Position numbers and translations under genes: made by a program. From assembly GCA_011390955.1 (NCBI GenBank), contig JAABRM010000014.1:92681-156680 (forward strand): 64,000 nucleotides of DNA, given 5' to 3'. Positions 6,630 to 13,377 of this stretch are shown piece by piece (position 1 is the stretch's first letter; every line of letters begins with the position of its first letter). Under the pieces are notes generated by a model, which was not told the DNA's origin, did no database searches, and saw only the letters and a program-made list of their open reading frames with translations. The stretch comes from Oscillatoriales cyanobacterium. Lineage in GTDB: Bacteria; Cyanobacteriota; Cyanobacteriia; Cyanobacteriales; Laspinemataceae.

Positions 6630-7955
6630 TTAAGCCAAAGTTTTCACGACTTTCCCGGCGATCGCTTGTCCCAACCACGGGGTATTGTGCGATCGCGAAG
6701 CTAAATAATTAATCTCTACATCCCAGGTAATCTGTGGATCGAATAATATCAATTCTGCGGCACTTCCTGCGGTGACAGTTGCGGGTTTTTGTTGGAAACA
6801 TTGGGCGGGGTTGGTACTTAAAACTCGCCAAAGTTGTAGGGCGGTTAATTTGCCAGTTTCTACCAAATTTTGCCACAACAAAGGCAAGGCTAATTCTAAC
6901 CCGATCGCCCCTGGGGGAGACTCAGCAAAAGCCACATGAGTTTCCTCATAAGAATAGGGAGTATGGTCGATCGCCACTGCATCGATCGCCCCATCTTGAA
7001 CGGCGGAAATCAAAGCTAATTGGTCTTCCACATTTCCTAATGGTGGATCGAGATGCAAACTAGGATCGTAAGGTATAGCCGGGGCCGGACGACATGAGAC
7101 GGGATGACGGTTAAGATGACCGCGAATATTTTCCACATTTAATAATAAATGCATCCAAGTGGTACTAGCGGTAATCGGTAATCCTTTGGCTTTGGCAGCG
7201 CGAATTAATTCCACACTGCGGGCGGTGGAAATTCGCATCAAATGCACGGGAGTCCCTGTAGCGGCGACTACTTCCAAAATTGCGGCTAGGGCAGAAGTTT
7301 CCGCGATCGCTGGTGAACCGACTAACCCTAAACGAATGGAAGTGCTGCCTTCCCGGACCGAACCATTGCCCCCTAAATCGCGATCGCAGGGCCAAAGGGC
7401 GATCGGTAATCCCAACGGCTGCAAATATTCCAAAGTACGACGCAACAAACCCAGCTTTTTCACCGGCTGACCGTCAGCAAATCCCACCACCCCAGCATTA
7501 GCTAACTCTGCCAACTCAGTCATCTGTTCCCCTTTTACCCCCATTGTCAGCGCCCCCCAAATGTACAATTCTGGGGAATTTTGGGGCAGATTTTGCATCA
7601 ATTGTTTCAGACTCCCTTGCAACCCCGACACCGCAGTGGCATTATCAATCTCTGGGTGAGTATCTGGCAAAATCCCTAACCGGGTAAAACCGCCAGCGGC
7701 TGCCCCTTGCATCAAAGATCCTAAAGTTTCCCGTTCCTCAAATCCGGGTTCTGAGCTATGACTATATAAATCGACTAAACCCGGCCCCAAGATTAATCCC
7801 CGACCATCGATGATTTCCGTATCAGCGCTGATATTTTCGGATAGGTGGGGGGCGATCGCCTGAATAGTGCGATCGCTAATCAGCACATCAGCGATTTGGT
7901 CTGTATCGGCAACTGGGTCTAATACGCGGACTTGTTGGATTAATTGGCTGTTCAC
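6630..7955 (-). CDS. Dihydroorotase-like protein, probably non-catalytic
   Basis: The 441-residue protein has the overall plan of type I dihydroorotases (pyrimidine synthesis): an N-terminal strand-rich part, GPGLVDLYSHSSEPGFEERE, a barrel, and a C-terminal metal-independent strand region. The metal and catalytic residues are largely lost. The family's HxH is Y64-S-H66, the H-A-E-D ligand site reads PCDRD, the H-V-S ligand site reads RIS, and the PHHL motif reads TWMHL; D-H-T-P is kept. This matches non-catalytic pyrC-like proteins (sometimes called PyrX), which in other bacteria assemble with aspartate transcarbamoylase. An active dihydroorotase should then be encoded elsewhere in the genome. 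No pyr neighbour is present. Confidence 0.85.
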   Translation of the reverse strand: MNSQLIQQVRVLDPVADTDQIADVLISDRTIQAIAPHLSENISADTEIIDGRGLILGPGLVDLYSHSSEPGFEERETLGSLMQGAAAGGFTRLGILPDTHPEIDNATAVSGLQGSLKQLMQNLPQNSPELYIWGALTMGVKGEQMTELAELANAGVVGFADGQPVKKLGLLRRTLEYLQPLGLPIALWPCDRDLGGNGSVREGSTSIRLGLVGSPAIAETSALAAILEVVAATGTPVHLMRISTARSVELIRAAKAKGLPITASTTWMHLLLNVENIRGHLNRHPVSCRPAPAIPYDPSLHLDPPLGNVEDQLALISAVQDGAIDAVAIDHTPYSYEETHVAFAESPPGAIGLELALPLLWQNLVETGKLTALQLWRVLSTNPAQCFQQKPATVTAGSAAELILFDPQITWDVEINYLASRSHNTPWLGQAIAGKVVKTLA

Positions 7956-7970
7956 AGATTTTTATTAGTT

Positions 7971-8413
7971 ATTGGTTGTTTGTTGTTGGTTGTTTGTTGT
8001 TTGTTGTTTGTTGATTGTTGATGGTTGATGGTTGTTAGTTGATGGTTGATGGTTGATTGTTGTTGGTTGATGGTTGTTAATTGTTGTTGGTTGTTGGTTG
8101 TTGGTTGTTCGTTGTTGTTAGTTGATGTTTAGGTATTCTATGGTTAATTATTGTTAGTTGATGGTTGATTATTTATGTTTAATTGTTTATGGTTAATTGT
8201 TGATGGTTAATTGTTGATAAGTATTAATATTTAATGGTTAATTTTTGATGGTTAATTGTTGATTTTTGATAGTTACAACTAACAACCAAAAACCAACAAT
8301 CAACAACCAACTAACAACAAACAACAAACAACCAACAACCAACAACAATCAACTAACAACAAACAACAAACAACCAACAACCATCAGCAAACAACCAACA
8401 ACCAACAACCAAC
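7971..8413. repeat. Long inverted simple repeat (GTTGTTG.. then CAACAAC..)
   Basis: About 300 bp of degenerate GTTGTTGGTTGTTTG-type repeats (7971-8270) is followed by about 130 bp of the complementary CAACAAACAACCAAC-type repeats (8281-8413), so the two arms can pair. It fills the whole gap between the dihydroorotase-like gene and the histidine phosphatase gene. The same repeat family recurs in shorter form near 38420, 40410, 42100, 43615, 51240, 54670 and 55940. No gene is present. Confidence 0.85.
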
Positions 8414-8418
8414 CAATG

Positions 8419-9783
8419 TTATAATGCCCCGGCTGCGGTTCGATCCAAAATCCCGCCGAGGTGAATGGTAATATTGGCAGCTTCCACCACCGGCAGACCA
8501 TCAGGTCCATCAGGATAGTCAATCACCGTCACACTGCCGTTACCTTGCTTAAAATTCCAGAAATGTTCTGGACCGACGCCAAACAGATAACACATCACCG
8601 CTTTATTAATCGCATCATGTCCGACGACCAAACAAGTCGTATTCGGTGGAGTTGATTTCACGATCGCATTCCAAGCGGGGATACTGCGATTCCAGACATC
8701 CTGTAAATTTTCACCCTCTGGCATTTGCACCGTTTCCGGGGCAGATTTCCACTGCTGCAACATCCCTGGAAAAGCTGCCTCAATTTCCGACTCAAACTTA
8801 CCTTCCCATAGCCCGTGGGAAATTTCTTGTAACTGAGCATCCAGTTGCAGCGTCACCTCTGGATGTGCTTGCAAAATAATTTCCGCAGTTTCTTTAGGGC
8901 GCAACAACGGACTGCTGACCGCTGAATCGATCTGCACATCTTCGAGAAAATCTCTCGCTTGTTCGGCTTGTTTTCTGCCGTTATCATTCAGGGGGATATC
9001 AATTTGGCCCTGAAACTGCTGCTGACGGTTCCATTCCGTCTCCCCGTGGCGCACCAACAACAAACGCGGGCCATGATGACCGGGGCGGGGTTTGGGGAGT
9101 TTATGTCCCACATGGGCGGTCAAATTCATCGACTCTAACTGCACTGGGTCCGCTAAAGTCCCCGCAAAATTGAGCACGCTAATGCCGCAGTTAGATTGCT
9201 GGATACAATGATAGCGGTCTGGGCCAATGCCCAAAGCGGTACTCAGCAAGCAACGATTAATCCCATTATGGGCTACTACTAAAATCGTTTGATTGGGGTG
9301 CTGAGTCAGGATTTCCTGCCAGAATAGCTTGGCTTGCTGATGCAATGCCAACACCGGGAAATGTTCTCCCTCGGCGGTCATCATGCATAACTGATGGGGG
9401 CGTTCTTTCCAGCGTCGATAGTCTTCAGGATATTTCTCTTGGACTTCCGTGCGCTGTAAACCTTCCCACAAAGGCAAGTCAATTTCTCTCAATAGGTCAA
9501 TCGGCTGAGACGCGGGGGCAGGGTGGTCAGTGTTGGCTAACTCAGAAACGATAATTTCGGCAGTTTCTTTCGCCCGTTGCAGGGGACTGCTGTAAACCGC
9601 ATCAAAAGCAATCCCTTGTAAGGCTACAGCCACTTGACGGGCAGTGCTGCGACCGGCTTCGGTTAAAACGGATTTATCTAGACGGCCTTGGATGCGCTGT
9701 TCTACATTATAAGTGCTCTGGCCATGACGAACTAAAATAACGCGAGTGGTCAGGGTTCTATCCTCCAGATTGATATAAGACAA
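8419..9783 (-). CDS. Two-domain histidine phosphatase (phosphoglycerate mutase-like)
   Basis: Two complete histidine phosphatase domains lie in tandem. Domain 1 starts RVILVRHGQSTYN and has its second histidine in LVVAHNGINRCLL; domain 2 starts LLLVRHGETEWNRQ with its second histidine in LVVGHDAINKAVM. The LVRHG catalytic histidines and the acid residues are present in both. Family members dephosphorylate small phospho-metabolites; related plant proteins act on 2-carboxyarabinitol-1-phosphate, a Rubisco inhibitor, but the substrate cannot be told from sequence. The first in-frame bacterial start is TTG at 9783, yet a strong GGAGGA (9766-9761) sits 7 bases before CTG at 9753, from which the protein would begin (M)TTRVILVRHG, so the CTG may be the real start. 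Confidence 0.9.
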   Translation of the reverse strand: MSYINLEDRTLTTRVILVRHGQSTYNVEQRIQGRLDKSVLTEAGRSTARQVAVALQGIAFDAVYSSPLQRAKETAEIIVSELANTDHPAPASQPIDLLREIDLPLWEGLQRTEVQEKYPEDYRRWKERPHQLCMMTAEGEHFPVLALHQQAKLFWQEILTQHPNQTILVVAHNGINRCLLSTALGIGPDRYHCIQQSNCGISVLNFAGTLADPVQLESMNLTAHVGHKLPKPRPGHHGPRLLLVRHGETEWNRQQQFQGQIDIPLNDNGRKQAEQARDFLEDVQIDSAVSSPLLRPKETAEIILQAHPEVTLQLDAQLQEISHGLWEGKFESEIEAAFPGMLQQWKSAPETVQMPEGENLQDVWNRSIPAWNAIVKSTPPNTTCLVVGHDAINKAVMCYLFGVGPEHFWNFKQGNGSVTVIDYPDGPDGLPVVEAANITIHLGGILDRTAAGAL

Positions 9784-9805
9784 ACCTCGATCGGCGGTGT
9801 TAATC

Positions 9806-9885
9806 AGACCTCTTGCAAAATTCCAAAAAGCCCCCCTTTTTAAGGGGGGTTGGGGGGATCAAAACCTTGATTTTGCAAGAGGTCT
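9806..9885. mobile_element. MITE-like element with 16-bp terminal inverted repeats
   Basis: AGACCTCTTGCAAAAT (9806-9821) and its exact inverse ATTTTGCAAGAGGTCT (9870-9885) flank a core with CCCCCC-TTTTTAA-GGGGGG. The same core occurs in the TTAGACAATTCTGGC elements at 4012 and 45479, which have different ends, so the core may be shared between two families. It lies just upstream of the phosphatase gene. Confidence 0.65.
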
Positions 9886-10020
9886 ATCAAATAATCAGTG
9901 AGAATCGTTATGGCTAAAAATATAAATAACGATAATGTTGCAGACCCCAAAGGGGTAGCTCAGAAGCATTTTACCCTTTCTGGTGCCTGTTGATGAATCA
10001 ACGTGGTGAATTAGTCATAA

Positions 10021-10200
10021 GTTTGGCAGCGGATGGGCAGCGGATGGGATGACGGATGGGATAGCGGATGGGCAGCGGATGGGATGACGGATGGGCAGCG
10101 GATGGGATGACGGATGGGATAGCGGATGGGCAGCGGATGGGATGACGGATGGGATGACGGATGGGCAGCGGATGGGATGACGGATGGGCAAGGGATAGTA
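10021..10200. repeat. GGATGGG minisatellite
   Basis: About sixteen head-to-tail units of 10-11 bp alternate between CGGATGGGCAG, CGGATGGGATGA and CGGATGGGATAG. Because the sequence has no stops in several frames, it produces long open frames on both strands (9998-10274) that I regard as artefacts. The same unit is scattered through 11200-11350 and 11806-11818. Confidence 0.9.
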
Positions 10201-10257
10201 GGGGCAATCCCCCCGTGGTTGCCCCGATCGCGGGTGATGGGCGATCGCTCATGCCTA

Positions 10258-10361
10258 TTTACAGCGCTTTCCATTCAAGTGAACCACAATATGTAGGGTT
10301 GATTCGCTTTCTCAAACCTACATATTGTGTCTGTGGTTTATTAATCTGAAAAACGCTGTAA
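10258..10361. mobile_element. Palindromic miniature element with TTTACAGCG ends
   Basis: The ends are TTTACAGCG (10258-10266) and CGCTGTAA (10354-10361), and the interior has a perfect 13-bp stem: CACAATATGTAGG (10285-10297) against CCTACATATTGTG (10317-10329). Fragments with the same right end (AAACGCTGTAAATTA-like) occur near 6450 and 27430. It lies immediately downstream of xisI and may serve as its transcription end. Confidence 0.55.
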
Positions 10362-10362
10362 G

Positions 10363-10698
10363 TTAAGCCACAGAAAAATCCGTTAAATGGCGACGCTTTG
10401 GCCGAATAAATCCTAGAACAATATCTTCTTTAGGAATTCCTAAATCTAAGAGTTCTAAAGCAATTCCTCTTTCGGTTCCATCGGACTCAATGTAAATTTT
10501 TTCTTCAACAATTCGCAAATGCAATACAACAGAATGAACTCTTCCTGTTCGATCCCATCCTATATCTAGTAACAAGTAATTATCGGCGATGCGATCGCAA
10601 ATTAGTAAGGGTTCAATTTCTCCATGACTGGGTTTATGGTCAGCGTGCTTTTGGAGAAGCTGAATAATGAGATTACGATAATGTTCTAGTTTAGCCAT
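10363..10698 (-). CDS. xisI: XisI family protein
   Basis: This 111-residue protein matches the XisI family: MAKLEHYRNLIIQLLQKHA at the start, then DRIADNYLLLDIGWDRTGRVH, HLRIVEEKIYIESDGTE, and the C-terminal GIPKEDIVLGFIRPKRRHL. XisI was named from Nostoc/Anabaena, where xisH and xisI are needed with the recombinase xisF to excise the fdxN element during heterocyst formation. Most cyanobacterial copies are not near such an element and their role is unknown. The start overlaps the xisH stop by 13 bases, so the pair is co-transcribed. No recombinase is present in the window. Confidence 0.92.
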   Translation of the reverse strand: MAKLEHYRNLIIQLLQKHADHKPSHGEIEPLLICDRIADNYLLLDIGWDRTGRVHSVVLHLRIVEEKIYIESDGTERGIALELLDLGIPKEDIVLGFIRPKRRHLTDFSVA

Positions 10699-11102
10699 TG
10701 AATAATCACCTCCCGCTCTGGATCAAAAATAATTAGGTAGATTGTTTGATCGCTGACAATATCTTGAATGGCCGGTTTTTGAAAAAAATCTTGATAAACC
10801 TCTTCAGAAATTGCTAAATATAATTTTCGGTCTGGGCTAATTCGACGCAATATGCTTCGATACATATTATACTGCCCAATTGCTTTTTGTAGTTCAGTTA
10901 TTTGTGAAACACTGTTGAAAACCTTAATTTCTACGGCTATTTTTTGTTCTGATTTTTGTGCGCCTAATAGTTTTTCGGCTCCCAAGTCTGCATATAAACG
11001 CAGCCCTTTATATTCTAAGGTATAAGGATCGTCAGTAATCGTCCAGCCATCTTTGCTCAAAGCATTTTTCACTTCGTCGTGATACAGGTCGTATTGCGGC
11101 AT
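10686..11102 (-). CDS. xisH: XisH family protein (restriction-endonuclease-like fold)
   Basis: The 138-residue protein is a typical XisH: DGWTITDDPYTLEYKGLRLYADLGAEKL, then KIAVEIKVFNSVSQITEL and QKAIGQYNMYRSIL. The aspartate in YADLGAEK together with E-I-K in AVEIK is laid out like a PD-(D/E)xK nuclease core, which is the fold assigned to this family. It directly precedes and overlaps xisI. The original function is controlling excision of the fdxN element in Nostoc; here there is no heterocyst-type element in sight. HIP1 and minisatellite sequence flank the pair. Confidence 0.92.
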   Translation of the reverse strand: MPQYDLYHDEVKNALSKDGWTITDDPYTLEYKGLRLYADLGAEKLLGAQKSEQKIAVEIKVFNSVSQITELQKAIGQYNMYRSILRRISPDRKLYLAISEEVYQDFFQKPAIQDIVSDQTIYLIIFDPEREVIIQWLN

Positions 11103-11157
11103 TTTTCGATGGGGAATTTTGATTTTTTGTTTTTTAGGATATCATTGCAGGGCGATC

Positions 11158-11404
11158 GCAAAAAACAACTCCCTCTGTGTCCTCCGTGTCTCTGTGGTGG
11201 CAGCGGATGGGCAGCGGATGGGATGGTTCCGGTAGTTCCGGTAGGGTGCGAAGCGTGGAACAGAGTGGAACGTAACGCACCACCAGATATTGGCAGCGGA
11301 TATTGGCAGCGGATGGGATAATGGATTGGCAGCGGATGGGCAGCGGATGAAAAAGCGATCGCAAAAAACAATTCTCCTTTGTGTTCTCTGTGTCTCTGTG
11401 GTGA
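11158..11404. repeat. Repeat cluster: half-copies of the CTCTGTGTC..GTGGTG repeat and GGATGGGCAG units
   Basis: Two half-copies of a dispersed repeat (CTCTGTGTCCTCCGTGTCTCTGTGGTG type) lie at about 11167-11200 and 11370-11404. Between them are GGATGGGCAGC units, two GATATTGGCAGCG units and a fragment with GTAACGCACCACC. Open frames on both strands through this stretch are read as repeat sequence. Confidence 0.75.
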
Positions 11405-11423
11405 AATTAGCCTTACGGCTGTA

Positions 11424-11443
11424 TCGACAAATATTTTTTTCAT
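11424..11443 (-). pseudogene. Truncated PIN-type toxin start
   Basis: Directly overlapping the stop of the antitoxin gene (TAATG), an ATG opens MKKIFVD, the characteristic first strand of a PIN-domain toxin with its first catalytic aspartate. After about 20 bases the sequence switches to TACAGCCGTAAGG, the edge of the dispersed CACAGAGACAC repeat, and the remaining toxin is absent. The frame continues through repeat sequence without meaning. Confidence 0.6.
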
Positions 11444-11694
11444 TATGGGTATGCTTCTCGCTTGGGTGTTCCGTGAATATAATGGTCATGCTGGTGGGCT
11501 AAATCTTCAATGCCCGTATCTACTTGGCAATCTGCTAATATTTGATTGAGTTCTTCCCAATCAGAACCCTCCAAATCTTCTGAGGGATTCTCTTGTTCCA
11601 CCAATGTAATGATGACTTGCTGCCCTTCTCTGGCTGCGATCGCCTCTAATGGATGAACTACCCCGTTATTAAATGTGCCTTTAATTGAAACCAT
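11443..11694 (-). CDS. Antitoxin-like protein, intact copy
   Basis: The first in-frame ATG is at 11706, but it lies inside ATGGAGTTATTTATG, where GGAG is a ribosome binding site for the ATG at 11694; that start gives 83 residues. It begins MVSIKGTFNNGVVHPLEAI and continues EGQQVIITLVEQE, the small beta-strand pattern of the AF2212-like antitoxin group, then a C-terminal tail LAHQHDHYIHGTPKREAYP. Such genes normally precede a PIN toxin. The stop overlaps the truncated toxin's ATG. A truncated duplicate lies at 12636-12820. Confidence 0.75.
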   Translation of the reverse strand: MVSIKGTFNNGVVHPLEAIAAREGQQVIITLVEQENPSEDLEGSDWEELNQILADCQVDTGIEDLAHQHDHYIHGTPKREAYP

Positions 11695-11731
11695 AAATAA
11701 CTCCATTTTTGACTATTATATAACATTATAA

Positions 11732-11791
11732 ACCACAGAGACACAGAGGAGCACAGCGGATATTTCTTTGTGTTCTTTGTGTCTCTGTGGT
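11732..11791. repeat. Dispersed palindromic repeat (ACCACAGAGACACAGAGG..)
   Basis: ACCACAGAGACACAGAGG is followed after a short centre by its approximate inverse, ending GTGTCTCTGTGGT, so the unit folds into an imperfect hairpin. Similar full units lie at 12858-12915 and 13304-13365, and half-units near 11167, 11370 and 12590. The repeat edges coincide with the truncation points of toxin and antitoxin genes in this region. Confidence 0.85.
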
Positions 11792-11857
11792 GAGATTTTT
11801 GGCAACGGATGGGCAGCGTTTGCTGGTAAAATATATCAAATATGATATATATCCAGG

Positions 11858-12199
11858 ATGGAAAATCAGGACAAACCACTGGTGTGGCTGGATGGGGAAG
11901 TAAAAACCCCACCCTTCACTCAAACAGCGAGAATAGAAACGGGTGTATTACTCAGGCAGTTGCAGCAGGGTGAAACCTTGAGTATGCCTCACTCAAGACC
12001 GATGCCCAGTATTGGGGTACATTGTCACGAATTGCGGATTAGGGATGAGGATCAAAACTGGAGAATTATCTACCGAATCGATCGCGATGCAATTGTTATT
12101 GTTGACGTATTCAGCAAAAAGACTCAGGAAACACCGCAAAATGCGATCGATCGCTGCAAAAAACGATTAAGCAAATATGACAAAGATCGACAGGAGTAA
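11858..12199 (+). CDS. higB: RelE/HigB-type toxin (phage Gp49-like)
   Basis: The 113-residue protein has the RelE-superfamily pattern of HigB/Gp49-like toxins: an N-terminal strand KPLVWLDGEVKTPPF, an alpha segment TGVLLRQLQQGETL, and the core HELRIRDEDQNWRIIYRIDRDAIVIVDVFSKKTQ, with conserved arginines in LRIRD and WRIIYRID. Toxins of this kind cleave mRNA, often on the ribosome. The toxin gene comes first and the helix-turn-helix antitoxin follows, which is the reversed order typical of higBA. Both genes look intact, unlike several neighbouring toxin genes. Confidence 0.88.
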   Translation: MENQDKPLVWLDGEVKTPPFTQTARIETGVLLRQLQQGETLSMPHSRPMPSIGVHCHELRIRDEDQNWRIIYRIDRDAIVIVDVFSKKTQETPQNAIDRCKKRLSKYDKDRQE

Positions 12200-12203
12200 T
12201 GCA

Positions 12204-12518
12204 ATGGATTCAGCCAAAAAAGAAAAATTAGAATCTCAAGGATGGAAAGTGGGCAGTGTTGCGGATTTCTTAGAGTTAACTCCAGAAGAAGCGATTTTAA
12301 TCGAAATTAAATTAGCGTTAAGTCAAAACTTAAAAGAACGTAGGCAAAAGTTAATGACTCAAGCGAAACTAGCGGAAAAAATTCATTCAAGTCAGCCGCG
12401 TATTGCCACCGCTGAAAATGGCGATGCTTCTGTTTCAATTGATTTGTTGATTCGGGCAATTTTGGCAACTGGGGCAACTCCTCAAGATATTGGTCAAGTC
12501 ATTGCTAAGATTAAATAG
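12204..12518 (+). CDS. higA: XRE-family helix-turn-helix antitoxin
   Basis: I start this at the ATG at 12204 (MDSAKKEKLESQGWKVG), which follows AGGAG at 12192-12196, rather than at the in-frame ATG at 12177 inside the toxin gene. The 104-residue protein has an N-terminal helical part LELTPEEAILIEIKLALS and an XRE helix-turn-helix, RQKLMTQAKLAEKIHSSQP, then AENGDASVSIDLLIRAILATG. It should bind both the toxin and the operon promoter. It begins four bases after the toxin stop. Confidence 0.9.
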   Translation: MDSAKKEKLESQGWKVGSVADFLELTPEEAILIEIKLALSQNLKERRQKLMTQAKLAEKIHSSQPRIATAENGDASVSIDLLIRAILATGATPQDIGQVIAKIK

Positions 12519-12635
12519 TTTTGCTGATAAATTCAGAACCCCGACTTTTACAAAAAGCCGGTGTTATAGTCATTCACACAGGAAATTTCTTTGTGTCCTT
12601 TGTGTCTTTGTGGTGAGATTAACCTTACGGCTGTA

Positions 12636-12820
12636 ATGCCCGTATCTACTTGGCAATCTGCTAATATTTGATTGAGTTCTTCCCAATCAGAACCCTCTAA
12701 ATCTTCTGAGGGATTCTCTTGTTCCACGAACGTAATGATGACTTGCTGCCCTTCTTTGGCCGCGATCGCCTCTAATGGATGAACTACCCCGTTATTAAAT
12801 GTGCCTTTAATTGAAACCAT
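12636..12820 (-). pseudogene. Truncated duplicate of the antitoxin gene at 11443
   Basis: The first 61 or so codons are almost identical to the antitoxin at 11443-11694, including the GGAG ribosome binding site and the promoter-side sequence. At 12635 the reading frame runs into TACAGCCGTAAGG, the same repeat edge that truncates the toxin of the other copy, so the DLAHQHDHY tail and the toxin are absent. The homologous DNA spans about 12637-12862 here and 11510-11735 in the other copy, so this is a segmental duplication followed by loss. Confidence 0.75.
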
Positions 12821-12857
12821 AAATAACTCCATTTTTGATGATTATATAACAGTATAA

Positions 12858-12915
12858 ACCACAGAAACACAGAGAAAACAGAGGAGATTTCTTTGTGTTC
12901 TTTGTGTCTTTGTGG
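12858..12915. repeat. Dispersed palindromic repeat, full unit
   Basis: ACCACAGAAACACAGAG runs into its approximate inverse, ending TGTGTCTTTGTGGT. It belongs to the family described at 11732-11791 and lies between a truncated antitoxin and a Uma2 tail fragment. Confidence 0.8.
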
Positions 12916-12920
12916 TGAGA

Positions 12921-12971
12921 TTAATTATCTGGGTCAATGCCATGCGCTCGCCTCCTTATTCGTTCTTCAAC
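12921..12971 (-). pseudogene. 3'-terminal fragment of a Uma2 family gene
   Basis: The minus strand encodes VEERIRRRAHGIDPDN followed by a stop. This matches the last residues of the intact Uma2 protein at 13378-14283, which ends LEELLRSHGIDPNSLNG, and both are followed by TTAAT and the same CACCACAAAG repeat. The fragment occupies the place where the toxin partner of the upstream antitoxin (12980-13225) would be expected. Confidence 0.5.
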
Positions 12972-12979
12972 ACGATAAA

Positions 12980-13225
12980 TTACTTCAATACCTCCCAGTC
13001 TTCAGGAGATACAGCCGGTGCAAACGGATCTTCGTAATGATAGGGTTGCTTATTTTGGAGTGGATAAAGATTTTCCGCTTTTTGAGTTAGATTCGATGCA
13101 CTTTCTGTTGTATCTGAGGATTCTAAAATAATCACCTCAACTGTAGATCCTGCATGAAAAGGTAAACCTGTCAACAAAAGTTTGCCATCTTCGGTAAATG
13201 TGGCGGCAATTTTGTGAGCATTCAT
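12980..13225 (-). CDS. Antitoxin-like protein, partner missing
   Basis: This 81-residue protein begins MNAHKIAATFTEDGKLLLTG and continues with LPFHAGSTVEVIILE, a short swapped-hairpin-like strand pattern, then a polar linker and the tail YHYEDPFAPAVSPEDWEVLK. In cyanobacteria proteins of this layout are normally followed by a PIN-domain toxin, to which the P-F-x-P-x-x-x-x-D-W tail probably binds. No toxin follows; a Uma2 tail fragment and a dispersed repeat lie there instead. The assignment is by pattern, with moderate certainty. Confidence 0.65.
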   Translation of the reverse strand: MNAHKIAATFTEDGKLLLTGLPFHAGSTVEVIILESSDTTESASNLTQKAENLYPLQNKQPYHYEDPFAPAVSPEDWEVLK

Positions 13226-13303
13226 CGGTTAACTCCTTTAGGATTAGCAAATAGAATAGGCAAAAAATTTTCCCTATTTTTTTTATTTATATAACATTAT
13301 AAA

Positions 13304-13365
13304 CCACCACAGAGACACAGAGGAACACAGCGGATATTTCTTTGTGTTCTTTGTGCCTTTGTGGT
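13304..13365. repeat. Dispersed palindromic repeat, full unit
   Basis: ACCACAGAGACACAGAGG pairs approximately with the following CTTTGTGCCTTTGTGGT. It is a third full unit of the family at 11732-11791 and lies just after the Uma2 stop. Confidence 0.8.
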
Positions 13366-13377
13366 GAGATTAATTAA

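Noticed and set aside
9998..10274. Two long minus-strand frames and one plus-strand frame
   Set aside because: They are products of a GGATGGG minisatellite without stops in several frames (SHPLPIR-type repeats).
11069..11502. Overlapping frames of 70-124 codons on both strands
   Set aside because: They consist of dispersed-repeat and minisatellite sequence; only the first seven codons of the 11443 frame look like a toxin start.
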